From Winogradskyella thalassocola (GTDB lineage Bacteria; Bacteroidota; Bacteroidia; Flavobacteriales; Flavobacteriaceae), in the NCBI RefSeq assembly GCF_900099995.1, contig NZ_FNCZ01000001.1, positions 1,054,001 through 1,118,000 of the forward strand: DNA of 64,000 nt, in the 5' to 3' direction. The first letter of the stretch is position 1. Every line of letters begins with the position of its first letter. A program made the translations under genes and the position numbers. A model generated the notes under the pieces. The model was not told the DNA's origin, made no database searches, and saw only the letters and a program-made list of their open reading frames with translations. Shown here in pieces: positions 26,721-36,481 of the stretch.

Positions 26721-29318
26721 ATGAATACACTTTACACTTTAAAAAATCAATTACTACTTATCGTTTTAGCGTTATGTAGTTTTAGCAGTACAGCACAAGA
26801 TGTGCCGTTTAATTGCGATTTCAATGCTTACCTATTTCAGTATAACGATGTATATGCTATTGATTTAGCGTCTGGTAATTCGTATCAGGTTGCTGCAGAT
26901 GTAACGCCAGGAAGTATTAATGCTACGGCTTACAATCCTGCAGATGGTTTTATTTGGGGATCATTAAATACACCAGCAAAATCGATTGTAAGAATCGGAA
27001 AAGATTTTAATACTACAACCTATTATATTGATGAATTGCCAACAAGCAACCGTTATGTTGGTGATGTAAGTTCAGAAGGTATTTATTATTTAAAAGCTGG
27101 TGGAAGCACCTATTATAAAATAGATCTAAATCCAGATTCAGAAAATTATACCCAATATCAAGCTACAGGGAATTTATCCCTAAACATTAGTATTCACGAT
27201 TGGGCGTTTAATGCTGTCGATGGGCAATTATACGCGGTAGAAAAAAACACCAATATTTTATACCGTATTAATCCTGAAAACGGTGATGTTGCAGTTTTAG
27301 GAGTGGTGCCTATTCTTTCAGGTTTAAGCTATACCTACGGAGCGGTTTATTTTGATAATGAAGGACGTTTTTATATTTCTGCTAATCAAACCGGAACTAT
27401 TTATGTGGTTCAAGCCGTTCAAGATTTAGATGGGATTAACCTTATAGATGCTAACTTATTTGCTTTCGGACCGTCTAGTGCTAGTAATGATGGAGCGCGT
27501 TGCCCAACAGCGCCAGTATTACAAGAAATTTGTGATAATGGTATTGATGATGATGGTGACGGCCTTATAGATTGTGAAGATCCATCCTGTTCTGGCTTTG
27601 GAATGTGTGATGTGATAGTTGCACCAACATCAAGCTCTAATGCAGGTGGCTTAGAAAGTAATAGCCGATTATCTGAGCAAATTAATGCACGTAATTTTAA
27701 AAGAGCTAAAACGGGCTATAAGTTTAATGCAGCAACAGCACCTAGAGTAGAACGCGGATTGATGTATGCAAGAGGCGTGAACTCAAGTTTTACATTACAA
27801 GATTTTGTACCACTGACAAGTATTAACGAAGATGAAGCTATTGAAGCATCGCCTTCAGACTTAATTGGCATTACGAATGCTACTGAAATCTACGCGGTGG
27901 ATTACTTAAAAAATAATAGTGCTGTCGCTTCTGTTTTAGCCTTAAAAACTGAAAACGGGGTTTATGAGCATACCAAATACATTTGCGACCGTTTGTTAGG
28001 GGCTGAGTTGATCTCAGTATCTACCATAGATATCAACGAACAACAATTTATAAAATCGATTATAAAAAACGCAGATGGTACTTATGAATTTGTATTAAGC
28101 TTATCTGCTAAAGTTGTAAATAACGATGCTAATTTCGCTATAGAGAGTCACTGGAATCTCGATCAGTATGAGGAGAATGTCACCTTTTATAATTTTCAAA
28201 TTTGGTCTAATACCATAGATGATTTATATGTGTTAGGACAAGAAGTGTTGAATTTGCTAGACATTCAAAAACCGATTGAAAGCTATAACAACTCAACACC
28301 ACCAACAGTATTTGTTAGAAAAGGAAGCTACACTAACGGAGGTTTAGATTTGCAAATTATTAATACCAATGCTACGGAAAGCGTGACTTTAGATGCGGGT
28401 TATAGAGGTACTGAAACGGAAGATTTTGATAATCTTAATGCTATCATCGATTTAAACGGTAGTTATATTACGAATATTAGAGTAGATACAGGAAGTCTTT
28501 TTGATATCGGATTTAGAATTGGAGATGGTATGGCTACACCAGATGATTTGTTTATGTCTGATGGTCCTTGGGGAATTGACGATTCGCAAAGTGGTACTAA
28601 TGTTAGCTTATACAATGTAACGCGGAATGACTTTGATTTTGAAACCACAGATTATTCAATAGAACGTAATGTCCAATTAACAGCTACGACCAATACCTAC
28701 GTTGGTGCTTACAGAGCATTAACACCACGATTTAAAGCTGTAGATCTTACCGATTATAACAGTTTTAAGTTTAGTGCGCAAGGCACCGGAAACCTAGAAA
28801 TCACTTTTGTAAAAGAAAGTATTACCAACTGGGAATCACAGTTTAAAACCACGGTGGCTTTAACTAACACAACTCAAGATTTTACAATTAATATAAACGA
28901 TTTACAAAACAACACTACGAATGCAGTAAGCTTAAATGATGTGGTAACCTTAGTCTTTACGATGGTTGCCGATAATGGAGTAACAACGACCAAAACAATG
29001 GAGTTAAGTAACCTACGCTTTTCTCAAACAAGTGCTCTGTCTATAGACGAGTATAACACAGATTTAAATAGACTAATTGCAAGCCCAAATCCAATGACAA
29101 CACATACCACAATAAACTTTACAGCTAATTACAGCGAAGATGTACAGTTTGTTATTTACGATCAAACCGGTAAAATAGTATATACCGCACCTTATACGGT
29201 AGAGCCAGGAAAAAACACTATAGAAGTTAATAGAGGTAATTTAAGCTCAGGCTTATACTTCTGTAAAATTCTGAGTAGTCAGTTTAACTACGATACGTTT
29301 AAATTAATTATCAAATAA
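26721..29318 (+). CDS. Secreted T9SS cargo protein with DUF6923-like and MopE-like segments
   Basis: 865 residues. Signal peptide to about residue 25 (SSTAQD). Residues about 35-260 form a beta-rich, propeller-like DUF6923 region (DGFIWGSLNTPAKSIVRIG; DGQLYAVEKNTNILYRI). A MopE-like calcium-binding type stretch follows (CDNGIDDDGDGLIDCEDPSC, about 272-291). The middle part has a carbohydrate-binding-like beta-sandwich near 700-780, and the C-terminus is a T9SS type A sorting domain (ASPNPMTTHTTINFTA to SSGLYFCKIL). It lies under the same regulatory box as the polysaccharide genes, so a role as surface or matrix protein is plausible. Its end is marked by a terminator at 29344. Confidence 0.82.
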   Translation: MNTLYTLKNQLLLIVLALCSFSSTAQDVPFNCDFNAYLFQYNDVYAIDLASGNSYQVAADVTPGSINATAYNPADGFIWGSLNTPAKSIVRIGKDFNTTTYYIDELPTSNRYVGDVSSEGIYYLKAGGSTYYKIDLNPDSENYTQYQATGNLSLNISIHDWAFNAVDGQLYAVEKNTNILYRINPENGDVAVLGVVPILSGLSYTYGAVYFDNEGRFYISANQTGTIYVVQAVQDLDGINLIDANLFAFGPSSASNDGARCPTAPVLQEICDNGIDDDGDGLIDCEDPSCSGFGMCDVIVAPTSSSNAGGLESNSRLSEQINARNFKRAKTGYKFNAATAPRVERGLMYARGVNSSFTLQDFVPLTSINEDEAIEASPSDLIGITNATEIYAVDYLKNNSAVASVLALKTENGVYEHTKYICDRLLGAELISVSTIDINEQQFIKSIIKNADGTYEFVLSLSAKVVNNDANFAIESHWNLDQYEENVTFYNFQIWSNTIDDLYVLGQEVLNLLDIQKPIESYNNSTPPTVFVRKGSYTNGGLDLQIINTNATESVTLDAGYRGTETEDFDNLNAIIDLNGSYITNIRVDTGSLFDIGFRIGDGMATPDDLFMSDGPWGIDDSQSGTNVSLYNVTRNDFDFETTDYSIERNVQLTATTNTYVGAYRALTPRFKAVDLTDYNSFKFSAQGTGNLEITFVKESITNWESQFKTTVALTNTTQDFTININDLQNNTTNAVSLNDVVTLVFTMVADNGVTTTKTMELSNLRFSQTSALSIDEYNTDLNRLIASPNPMTTHTTINFTANYSEDVQFVIYDQTGKIVYTAPYTVEPGKNTIEVNRGNLSSGLYFCKILSSQFNYDTFKLIIK

Positions 29319-29343
29319 CCCCTAGATTTAGTATGCTTGCATT

Positions 29344-29378
29344 AGGCAAAAGCGAAAGCTTTTGCCTTTTGTTTTTTG
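29344..29378 (+). terminator. Intrinsic terminator after T9SS gene
   Basis: AGGCAAAAGC (29344-29353), GAAA loop, GCTTTTGCCT (29358-29367), followed by a long T-rich tail. It is of the same GGCAAAAG-GAAA type as the two small-RNA terminators. Confidence 0.85.
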
Positions 29379-29445
29379 TGGTGGTTTAGTTTTTATTGGT
29401 ATATTTAATAAATGAATTTTTTGATTCAAAATAACTAAAAGCCTA

Positions 29446-32400
29446 ATGATTAAAAGCTCAATTGAAAATGACCTATTAGGATATACTCAAAAAATATATG
29501 ATGAAGGTATTTTCAATAAACATAATGAGAAAATTAATGCTGAAGACTTCTTCTGTCGTCTGTTCAAGTTAATTTATGGTTGGAGCGATTTAGTGAATCT
29601 TAATTATTTAGAATCGAATTCTGCAGGAATTGATTTGTATTCAGCTAATCAAAAAATAGCAATTCAAATTACCACTATACAAAGCAAAGAGAAAGAAAAA
29701 GTTGAAGGAACAATTAAAAAAGTTCTAAAACATCATTCTGACAAAAAAATAGAGGGAATTATATGTTTATTTATAAAAGATAATGGACCACTAAAAAATA
29801 TAAATGTCAATGAGCTTTCTGAAGAATTTGGGATAAAAATTAAAATAAGAACTACAAAAAACATTATTGGAGATTTCCATAGATTTCCTTCACCCGAAAA
29901 AAAAATACGGATTTCAGAAATTGTTAAACAAGAAACATCCTCTGATTTTAAAGGAATAGATTCTTTAGAAATATTTGAGCCTTATTACAACAGAAAAATT
30001 TCAAAATATACAACACCAGAAAGCTTAATATATTTTTCTGCATTTGAGAAAAATAAAATTCAAGAAATACAGGAACTATTTAACAATGATAAAATCAAGG
30101 AATATTGCATTTTAGGAAACCCTTGTAGTGGAAAATCAACATTAGCAAACGCTATAATAAAGAAGCTTAATCCATATTATAAAGTATATTACATAGACCT
30201 TTCAGACCCTGATTTAAATAATTACAATATATTAAGTGAGATTAATCAACTATCATTTTATCATACCATTGTCTTACTCGAAAATGTTCACGATAACATA
30301 AAACTATTTAATAAAGTACAGCAAAAAATCATACGATTTCCTTGGTTAAAAGGGTTTTATATTTCTAGATATCATAATTCTTACAAAGAGGAAGATGAAA
30401 ATTCGATTAGAAATATTTTTAAGGATATTGAAAAATTCAGATATAATCCAAATAAAATATTTGAAGAAAAAGTTTCTGGAATTATTGATAATCGAGTTAA
30501 ATCTCTCAAAGATGAGTTTCCTCAATTTAATTGGTATGTTGGAGATTTTCAAACAGTTTTAAAGAATACAGACAGAAATTTATTAAAACTAAATATTGCA
30601 TTAGAAACTTGGATTTCATCTACTAAAAAAGGTAGTAGAATTAAATTTGAAAAAATAAATAATGAAAGGATATATTCACATTTCTATGCAACTCATAAAT
30701 TAAAAGAATTAGACAAAAAACTTTTGTTTTTGTATTCATACTTATACAGTTATGACATTTCTTTTTTAAGAATAAAAAGAAAAAAAGATGAATTTGATTT
30801 ACTAAAAGAAAAGGGAATTATTCTAAATTACAATACGAGTGATTATTATTACTTTCCTCATAAAGATTATGCGAACTTAATTTATCAATCCTTAAAAAAA
30901 GAAAGAGATTTAGAAATTGAAGATCTTTTAAAATATTTAAAAAAGTATATCAAAAACTTTAAAACAGAATCTGAATTAAACATTACAGAAATAATAATAA
31001 AACTGTCTTATGGTAAGGAATTAAAAGTAGTTAGTACTTTATTAAATCAAGTTAGCGTACTAAAGCTTTTATCCAATGAATTTTCTGAAAATATTAGAGA
31101 TTATGAGGTTTTTGAATTGCAAAAGGCCTACTTCTTATCTTTTGACAATCTCGATAATGATTTACAAGTAAAGTATTACACTCTCTTCATTAATTATTAC
31201 ATAAAACATAAACTTGAATTATACATTTCAAAAGACTATTCCGTCTACAGCAATTTAACTCAAATAGCAAATATTTTGAATATGATATTGGATAACATAT
31301 TCATTGATTTGAATCCAAAACACAAAGAGAAACTTAATTATATTTCCGATTTAACGAAGAAAATCAGTTCAAGTAAACCATATCCGGAAACAGTTAGTAG
31401 AATACTTAATTCGTTCCACTTTCCCGAATGGTTGTTAATGATTGAAAAACTACCAACACTTTCAAGTATTGCTAACACATTATCAGAACTTAACACTTCA
31501 CCCCTGGCGAAAAAACTATTAATAGGAATAGTTAATAAAATTGATATTCAAGAATTGGCATTAAAAGGTCAAAATTTAAAAACTGTACAAATCACAAAAT
31601 CATTAAGAGAATTAAAAAAAATAGATACAGCTATTGGAACTGACGTAACAAATAATCTAATTAAGCATTTTTCTCTCGACAATAAAATTGCCTCAACAAA
31701 TTTATCTGACTTCTCAAAAATTTTGTCAGACTTATCTTCAATTAGTCCTGATTTTGTTGAAGCAGAATTGACAGAAAGTTTTAATAACGGTACTTTTTAT
31801 AGAATTTTGGAAAGAGAAAAAAGCATAAATCATATTTCAGCAAGCATTTTAGAACTTAAAAAAATTACTAATTCAAATGAAGATTTATTTTATGAATTAG
31901 TAAATAAGTTTTTTGATTCTAATGTATTTTATGACCTATTAAAAGTTCAAACTAATATTAACAGTCTACTTATTCTATTTGAACTTATAAAAAGAAATGA
32001 AGTTGGAATTAATGAATATATTCAAAATAAACTTTTAGTGTCTATTAAAAAACTAATATTAGAATGTGCCTATGATTATACTCTATATTCTAATCCAAAA
32101 GTTCTCAATATTCCAGAATTAAAATCAAAGATTGATAATGAAATCTCAACTGAATTATTCAATAAAATTCTCAATAGGTCTAAATTTACAATATTGGATT
32201 CTTTATTGAGAGTATTAAGAGCGATTAATAAAGAAAAAACAATAAACGCATTGAACAATGCTGATTTGAATATTTTTGTTCAATCAATGTGCAATAAAGA
32301 ACTTAATATGAGTCAATCATTAGAGGTTTTATTTAGAGCTAAATCGAAGACATATAGTGATGATAATTTGAATTCAAATCCATTTTGGTACGACTTATTA

Positions 32401-32904
32401 AATGAATATCTAATAATTCAAAAAGATAACCAATACAATTATCATAAATTGAATTTTGGAGATTTTTTAAAAGCTTTTGAATTTAGCTTAAGAATAAATA
32501 CAGAAATAGCATTAAAACACTTTGAGAATGATTTTCTAAATAAACTTAAATCAAAAGAAAATAAAAACTTTACTATATCATCGCTATTTCAATTTTTAAG
32601 AAAAATTGAAATTAAGACAAAAAGTAAGTATAACAGAGAAATTCAACAGTTTTTAGACCTTAACAAGTCAAAATTTATAGAAGGTATTAAAAACCAAAAT
32701 ATCGAAAAAACAACTTCTGGTTTGGTTGAATTAAGTAAGTGTGATTTCGGAAATTATGTTGACGAGTTTATTTACAATGCTCGAAATACATTTTCAACAA
32801 AACTTAATCACATCAAAGGAAATAAAAATATTGAGAAAAAAGTCCATGCGGATTTGCAAATTATAGCAACAAACAAATCAAGTTTTTTACTAAAATATTT
32901 ATAA
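29446..32904 (+). CDS. SMEK-domain STAND NTPase, candidate defence protein
   Basis: 1152 residues. The N-terminal ~135 residues match the SMEK domain, a restriction-endonuclease-like module: NKHNEKINAEDFFCRLF, then AGIDLYSANQKIAIQITTIQ, where the Asp and the Gln-x-Thr strand correspond to the nuclease-fold core. A P-loop ATPase follows, with Walker A GNPCSGKST (about 224-232) and a Walker B-like strand IVLLENVHD (about 275-283). The remaining ~800 residues are helical, repeat-like, and Leu/Lys/Asn-rich, probably a sensor or scaffold. This N-effector, STAND ATPase, C-sensor layout is typical of anti-phage proteins. It stands alone between two loci and looks A-rich compared with them, which suggests acquisition. 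No antitoxin or partner gene is seen. Confidence 0.75.
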   Translation: MIKSSIENDLLGYTQKIYDEGIFNKHNEKINAEDFFCRLFKLIYGWSDLVNLNYLESNSAGIDLYSANQKIAIQITTIQSKEKEKVEGTIKKVLKHHSDKKIEGIICLFIKDNGPLKNINVNELSEEFGIKIKIRTTKNIIGDFHRFPSPEKKIRISEIVKQETSSDFKGIDSLEIFEPYYNRKISKYTTPESLIYFSAFEKNKIQEIQELFNNDKIKEYCILGNPCSGKSTLANAIIKKLNPYYKVYYIDLSDPDLNNYNILSEINQLSFYHTIVLLENVHDNIKLFNKVQQKIIRFPWLKGFYISRYHNSYKEEDENSIRNIFKDIEKFRYNPNKIFEEKVSGIIDNRVKSLKDEFPQFNWYVGDFQTVLKNTDRNLLKLNIALETWISSTKKGSRIKFEKINNERIYSHFYATHKLKELDKKLLFLYSYLYSYDISFLRIKRKKDEFDLLKEKGIILNYNTSDYYYFPHKDYANLIYQSLKKERDLEIEDLLKYLKKYIKNFKTESELNITEIIIKLSYGKELKVVSTLLNQVSVLKLLSNEFSENIRDYEVFELQKAYFLSFDNLDNDLQVKYYTLFINYYIKHKLELYISKDYSVYSNLTQIANILNMILDNIFIDLNPKHKEKLNYISDLTKKISSSKPYPETVSRILNSFHFPEWLLMIEKLPTLSSIANTLSELNTSPLAKKLLIGIVNKIDIQELALKGQNLKTVQITKSLRELKKIDTAIGTDVTNNLIKHFSLDNKIASTNLSDFSKILSDLSSISPDFVEAELTESFNNGTFYRILEREKSINHISASILELKKITNSNEDLFYELVNKFFDSNVFYDLLKVQTNINSLLILFELIKRNEVGINEYIQNKLLVSIKKLILECAYDYTLYSNPKVLNIPELKSKIDNEISTELFNKILNRSKFTILDSLLRVLRAINKEKTINALNNADLNIFVQSMCNKELNMSQSLEVLFRAKSKTYSDDNLNSNPFWYDLLNEYLIIQKDNQYNYHKLNFGDFLKAFEFSLRINTEIALKHFENDFLNKLKSKENKNFTISSLFQFLRKIEIKTKSKYNREIQQFLDLNKSKFIEGIKNQNIEKTTSGLVELSKCDFGNYVDEFIYNARNTFSTKLNHIKGNKNIEKKVHADLQIIATNKSSFLLKYL

Positions 32905-32919
32905 AATATGTGTATCAAC

Positions 32920-34962
32920 CTACTTCAAAAACTGCCATTTAAAACGTAGTCCAACTTCGGTGAATGTAAAACCAGCAGCCGTTGCAGAAGCAATATTACT
33001 ATGGGTTCCGTACACATTTAATAAACTACGTTCAGAGAATTTATAGCCAAAAGCTCCTTGAAAACGGTACGTCGTTTGTTTGTCATCATCTTCAATAAAT
33101 TGGTAACCATAAGCAGCGGTTAAATTATAAAACCATGTTTTTGGTTTTGCGCTGTCTTCATTCTTAATCACATTCATAAAAACTTCATACACATTAAATT
33201 TTTCTGGACTAAAATAAATCGTTGGTACTTGATCCTTAAATGTAATGTGTTGGTAATTCACACCGACTTTTAAAGCTGGTTTTGGTAATAAGTTATAATA
33301 CAATGACGTAAATAATAGGTTTCTTTTATTCCCATCATTTTGTGACGTATGCATCAACTGTGTAAACCATCCTAAGTTAAAATTAGTACTTAAATTATAG
33401 TTAGCGTAATAATTGTTTTGTACCAATTCGCGGTCTAATAATTCGGCATTAAAACTTTCTATTTGGCGTTTATATCCAATATCTAAAGTTTGTAGTTTAA
33501 AGGATTTAATATTAAAAGAAAGATCGGCTAAAAGTTGTGTGTAATCTGTGCTTTCGGCTTTTGCAGAGGTCATACCTGCTGTACCTTTAAACGTAATGCT
33601 AGGTAAGAGTTGGTAACCCAATCCTAAGGATAAATTGCTAGAGGTAGCACTAATATCGGTAACCGTGTTGTTGGTCGTTCTGTAATTGTAATTTCCTAAA
33701 AGTTTAAATTTAGTAGATAAAGGATATTCTACTGTATTAGAAAAAGCAAAGGCTTTGTTGTCTCCATTATCAAACGTGTGCGAGGCGTTAGATTCTAAAA
33801 CTGGTGCAAAGCTAATATCTAATTTATTTATAAAGTTAACCGCATCTTTTTGATTGTCGTAGAACTTTAAAGTGTTTTCGGCTGAGGTGTAAGCATCGTC
33901 ATAATGACCTAAGGCTTTTAGCACGTTGGCTTTTCCAAGGTTACCATCAAAAGATGTACTGTCGTTTGCTAATATGCTATTGTAATCGCTTAAACTCTGT
34001 TTAAAATTACTCTTGTAAATGTTTAAGGTGGCGCGTAAGGCTAAGACCCAGTTTTTGTTTGGGTGCTCCGTAATTAACGAGTCTATTAAGGTGGTTGCGG
34101 CTTTGTATTTTTTATTCCAGATTAAAGCTTGAGCATAACGTTCGGTGGTTTGCTTAGTGATCGCTTTGTCTGTGTCTTTGTTTAGGCTATTAAATGCTTC
34201 AGTACTGATGCTTAACGCTTGCTTCTCTTTACTGTTTAAATGTTCTACCAAAGCCAAACCGTTTAATGCCACAATTTTGTGTTCAGGTTGTTCAGCTAAA
34301 CGGTTATACATGGTTTTTGCACTCTCAAGTTGGTTCCATATTAAATACAAATTTGCAAGATTTAATAAGGTGTCTTTATCGTCTCCGTATAATTCAAGAT
34401 TTTTGGTTAAAAGTAGTTCAGCTTTATCATAATTCTGTGCTTGTTGGTTTTGGTAAGCATACCCTAAATAGATGTACTTTTTAGAGACTAGAGCATTTGG
34501 ATTTCCTGGTGAAACCTCTAACGCTTTATTAACCATAGTTAAAGCCGCTTCATATTCCTTTAAGTTAGAAAGTGTATTAGCAAAACCTAATAGCGCAGCA
34601 AAACTTGTTGGGTCTTCATTTACTAAACCTTGGTAATACACTTTAGCGTCGGTAAAGTTGCTGTTCCATAATAAAGACTCACCGTAATTTAGTTTTACTT
34701 CAAAATCATTTGGGTAATCGGCAAGCAAATCTGTAAATAGTGCGTTGGCTTCTGCTGGCTTTCCGTTAAGTCCAATAGCACGACCATAACACAAACGTGC
34801 CGTCTTATTATTAGGGTAGTCTTTTAATATGGTATTAAAAAACATTTCAGCTTGGTTGTATTTTCCGGTTTCTAAATACGTAAAACCTTCTTGCATCTGT
34901 TGTGCAGATGCACTAAATACAATAAAAAATAAGGCTAAATTAATAAGTGATTTCAAAGTCAT
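32920..34962 (-). CDS. TPR protein with C-terminal outer-membrane beta-barrel, likely polysaccharide exporter
   Basis: 680 residues from ATG 34962 (MTLKSLINLALFF, signal peptide to SASAQQ). A longer frame to 35016 adds an implausible N-terminus and overlaps the regulatory box. Residues about 25-390 are TPR units (YLETGKYNQAEMFFNTILKDYPNNKTARLCYGRA). The last ~290 residues are beta strands with aromatic girdles and end in FTEVGLRFKWQFLK, a terminal barrel strand. The TPR-plus-barrel layout resembles PgaA, BcsC and YaiO-type proteins that pass exopolysaccharide through the outer membrane. It is divergent from the flippase gene, sharing the 35009 boxes, which supports that role. Confidence 0.72.
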   Translation of the reverse strand: MTLKSLINLALFFIVFSASAQQMQEGFTYLETGKYNQAEMFFNTILKDYPNNKTARLCYGRAIGLNGKPAEANALFTDLLADYPNDFEVKLNYGESLLWNSNFTDAKVYYQGLVNEDPTSFAALLGFANTLSNLKEYEAALTMVNKALEVSPGNPNALVSKKYIYLGYAYQNQQAQNYDKAELLLTKNLELYGDDKDTLLNLANLYLIWNQLESAKTMYNRLAEQPEHKIVALNGLALVEHLNSKEKQALSISTEAFNSLNKDTDKAITKQTTERYAQALIWNKKYKAATTLIDSLITEHPNKNWVLALRATLNIYKSNFKQSLSDYNSILANDSTSFDGNLGKANVLKALGHYDDAYTSAENTLKFYDNQKDAVNFINKLDISFAPVLESNASHTFDNGDNKAFAFSNTVEYPLSTKFKLLGNYNYRTTNNTVTDISATSSNLSLGLGYQLLPSITFKGTAGMTSAKAESTDYTQLLADLSFNIKSFKLQTLDIGYKRQIESFNAELLDRELVQNNYYANYNLSTNFNLGWFTQLMHTSQNDGNKRNLLFTSLYYNLLPKPALKVGVNYQHITFKDQVPTIYFSPEKFNVYEVFMNVIKNEDSAKPKTWFYNLTAAYGYQFIEDDDKQTTYRFQGAFGYKFSERSLLNVYGTHSNIASATAAGFTFTEVGLRFKWQFLK

Positions 34963-35008
34963 AATTTCTCTTTGTTTAACTAAGTGCAAGTTACGGAGCA
35001 TATGTCCT

Positions 35009-35078
35009 CCATTCACCTACAGCAACTTGCCATCCATCGAAATATAAAGAACATACATAGAAATACGCTGGATATTTG
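35009..35078 (+). promoter_or_regulatory. Tandem putative LytTR boxes and -7 box ahead of flippase gene
   Basis: CCATTCACCTACAGC (35009-35023) and CCATCCATCGAAATA (35030-35044) are related half-sites with exact 21-bp spacing. A near-consensus -7 box GATATTTG (35071-35078) ends 64 bp from the core of the first half-site, the same distance as at 36375 and 43599. The ATG of the flippase is at 35110. The divergent exporter gene (ATG 34962) could be controlled from the same site. Confidence 0.55.
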
Positions 35079-35109
35079 CGTCAGATTTAAACCAATACCT
35101 ACAGAAAAT

Positions 35110-36372
35110 ATGCAATTATTAAGCGTAATAAAATCGAGGAAATTAACACCAGAACAGCTATTTATGGTCAGTGTTTTGGCCGTTAATGGAGGCAATTATT
35201 TGTACAACCTTATATTAGGTCGTGTACTTGGGCCAACACAGTTTGCAGATGCTGCTGTGCTCATTACATTTTTATTGGTACTCTCTTTTATGGCCATGAC
35301 GTTTCAATTGGTAACGGCAAAATTCTCGGTGTTATTTGAGAATGCTGTGTTTACAAATTTTATAGCCAAAGTATACAAGCAAGCTTTCACTGTGGGTGTA
35401 ATTCTAGGCCTATTGATTATCGCGTTTTCTTCCCAATTAAAAGCGTTGTTTAACACCTCGTCGTCGACCATGTTTGTCATTTTTGGTTGTGGTGTGCCAC
35501 TTTACTTTTTAATGAGTGTCAACAGAGGTGCTTTTCAAGGTAAAAAAGCATACAAGTCGTTATCGATAACCTATCAAGGAGAAATGTTAAGCCGATTGAT
35601 CATCACCTTGGGTTTAATATTTCTTTTTAATATACAATCATCAGCAGTCATTGCTATAGGTATTGTACTCTCATTTGTTTTTGGAATGTTTCCTTTTAAA
35701 ATGAAAGACCTCACGTTAAAGAAAACAAAACCATTATCGCTCGATTATAGCAAACAAATTAAAAACTTCTTTTTATTAACGGCGTTCTACGAGCTGACAC
35801 AGATCATTATTAACAACAGTGATATATTATTAGTAAAGCATTATTTTGAATCTTACGAAGCAGGATTATATGCGTCCTTAGCTTTAATTGGTCGTATTGT
35901 CTATTTCATCGCATGGATGTTTGTTATGTTATTATTGCCGGCTGTCGTCGAGTTGAAAAAAGAAGGCAAAGAAACGGCTTCCGTATTGTTTAAGTACGTT
36001 GGCTACATTGCAGTGATCTCTATCGTTATTGTTTTAACCTGCTTAAGTTTTCCGGAATTAATAATTAAAATCCTTTTTGGAGAGCAATACATTGCCATGG
36101 CACCGCTTTTATGGAAATATGCTATTGCCACTTCTATGTTCGCTATCTCTAACATCTTTGCGTATTACTATTTGTCTTTAGATAAATATGTGCCAGTTAT
36201 TATTTCTGGAGTATTCGGAATGCTACAAATGCTATTAGTGATCTTTTTTCACGAGAGTTTAGAACAGGTGGTACATATGCAAATAATTGCAATGACTTTG
36301 TTGCTAATCATACAGTTAGTGTTTTTTAAGCTCGAAATAAGAACACAAAAAAATGCTTTATCTAAGGATTAA
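35110..36372 (+). CDS. Polysaccharide flippase (Wzx/MOP family)
   Basis: 420 residues from ATG 35110 (MQLLSVIKSRKL). The upstream GTG at 34984 would place the promoter inside the gene, so it is rejected. About 12 transmembrane segments are visible, beginning with FMVSVLAVNGGNYLYNLILGRVLG, a typical start for oligosaccharide flippases of the MOP superfamily; AGLYASLALIGRIVYF lies in the second half. These proteins move lipid-linked sugar units across the inner membrane. Position next to the exporter and GT4 genes, each with the same upstream box, supports a role in exopolysaccharide assembly. Confidence 0.88.
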   Translation: MQLLSVIKSRKLTPEQLFMVSVLAVNGGNYLYNLILGRVLGPTQFADAAVLITFLLVLSFMAMTFQLVTAKFSVLFENAVFTNFIAKVYKQAFTVGVILGLLIIAFSSQLKALFNTSSSTMFVIFGCGVPLYFLMSVNRGAFQGKKAYKSLSITYQGEMLSRLIITLGLIFLFNIQSSAVIAIGIVLSFVFGMFPFKMKDLTLKKTKPLSLDYSKQIKNFFLLTAFYELTQIIINNSDILLVKHYFESYEAGLYASLALIGRIVYFIAWMFVMLLLPAVVELKKEGKETASVLFKYVGYIAVISIVIVLTCLSFPELIIKILFGEQYIAMAPLLWKYAIATSMFAISNIFAYYYLSLDKYVPVIISGVFGMLQMLLVIFFHESLEQVVHMQIIAMTLLLIIQLVFFKLEIRTQKNALSKD

Positions 36373-36374
36373 TT

Positions 36375-36444
36375 CCATTCGTCTACAGTAAAAGACGTTC
36401 CACCGAAAGTGCTTGACTTTTAGAGATTTAAAACCCCAAATTTG
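36375..36444 (+). promoter_or_regulatory. Putative LytTR box and promoter ahead of GT4 gene
   Basis: CCATTCGTCTACAGT (36375-36389) begins 2 bp after the flippase stop. A TTG at 36413-36415 and a -7 box CAAATTTG (36437-36444, one mismatch) are spaced by 21 bp. The G of the -7 box is 64 bp from the CGT core. A weaker half-site core TTATCTAAG lies about 21 bp upstream, inside the flippase gene's end. Confidence 0.55.
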
Positions 36445-36481
36445 CATTGTAATTAATTAAAACATTTAAAATTTCACCATT

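Noticed and set aside
34962..35016. Extended N-terminus of the TPR-barrel gene to 35016
   Set aside because: The extension has no signal peptide features, while the ATG at 34962 starts a clean signal peptide; the extension also overlaps the regulatory box.
34984..35109. GTG start for the flippase gene at 34984
   Set aside because: It would put the repeated box and the -7 box inside the coding region; ATG 35110 begins the normal family N-terminus.
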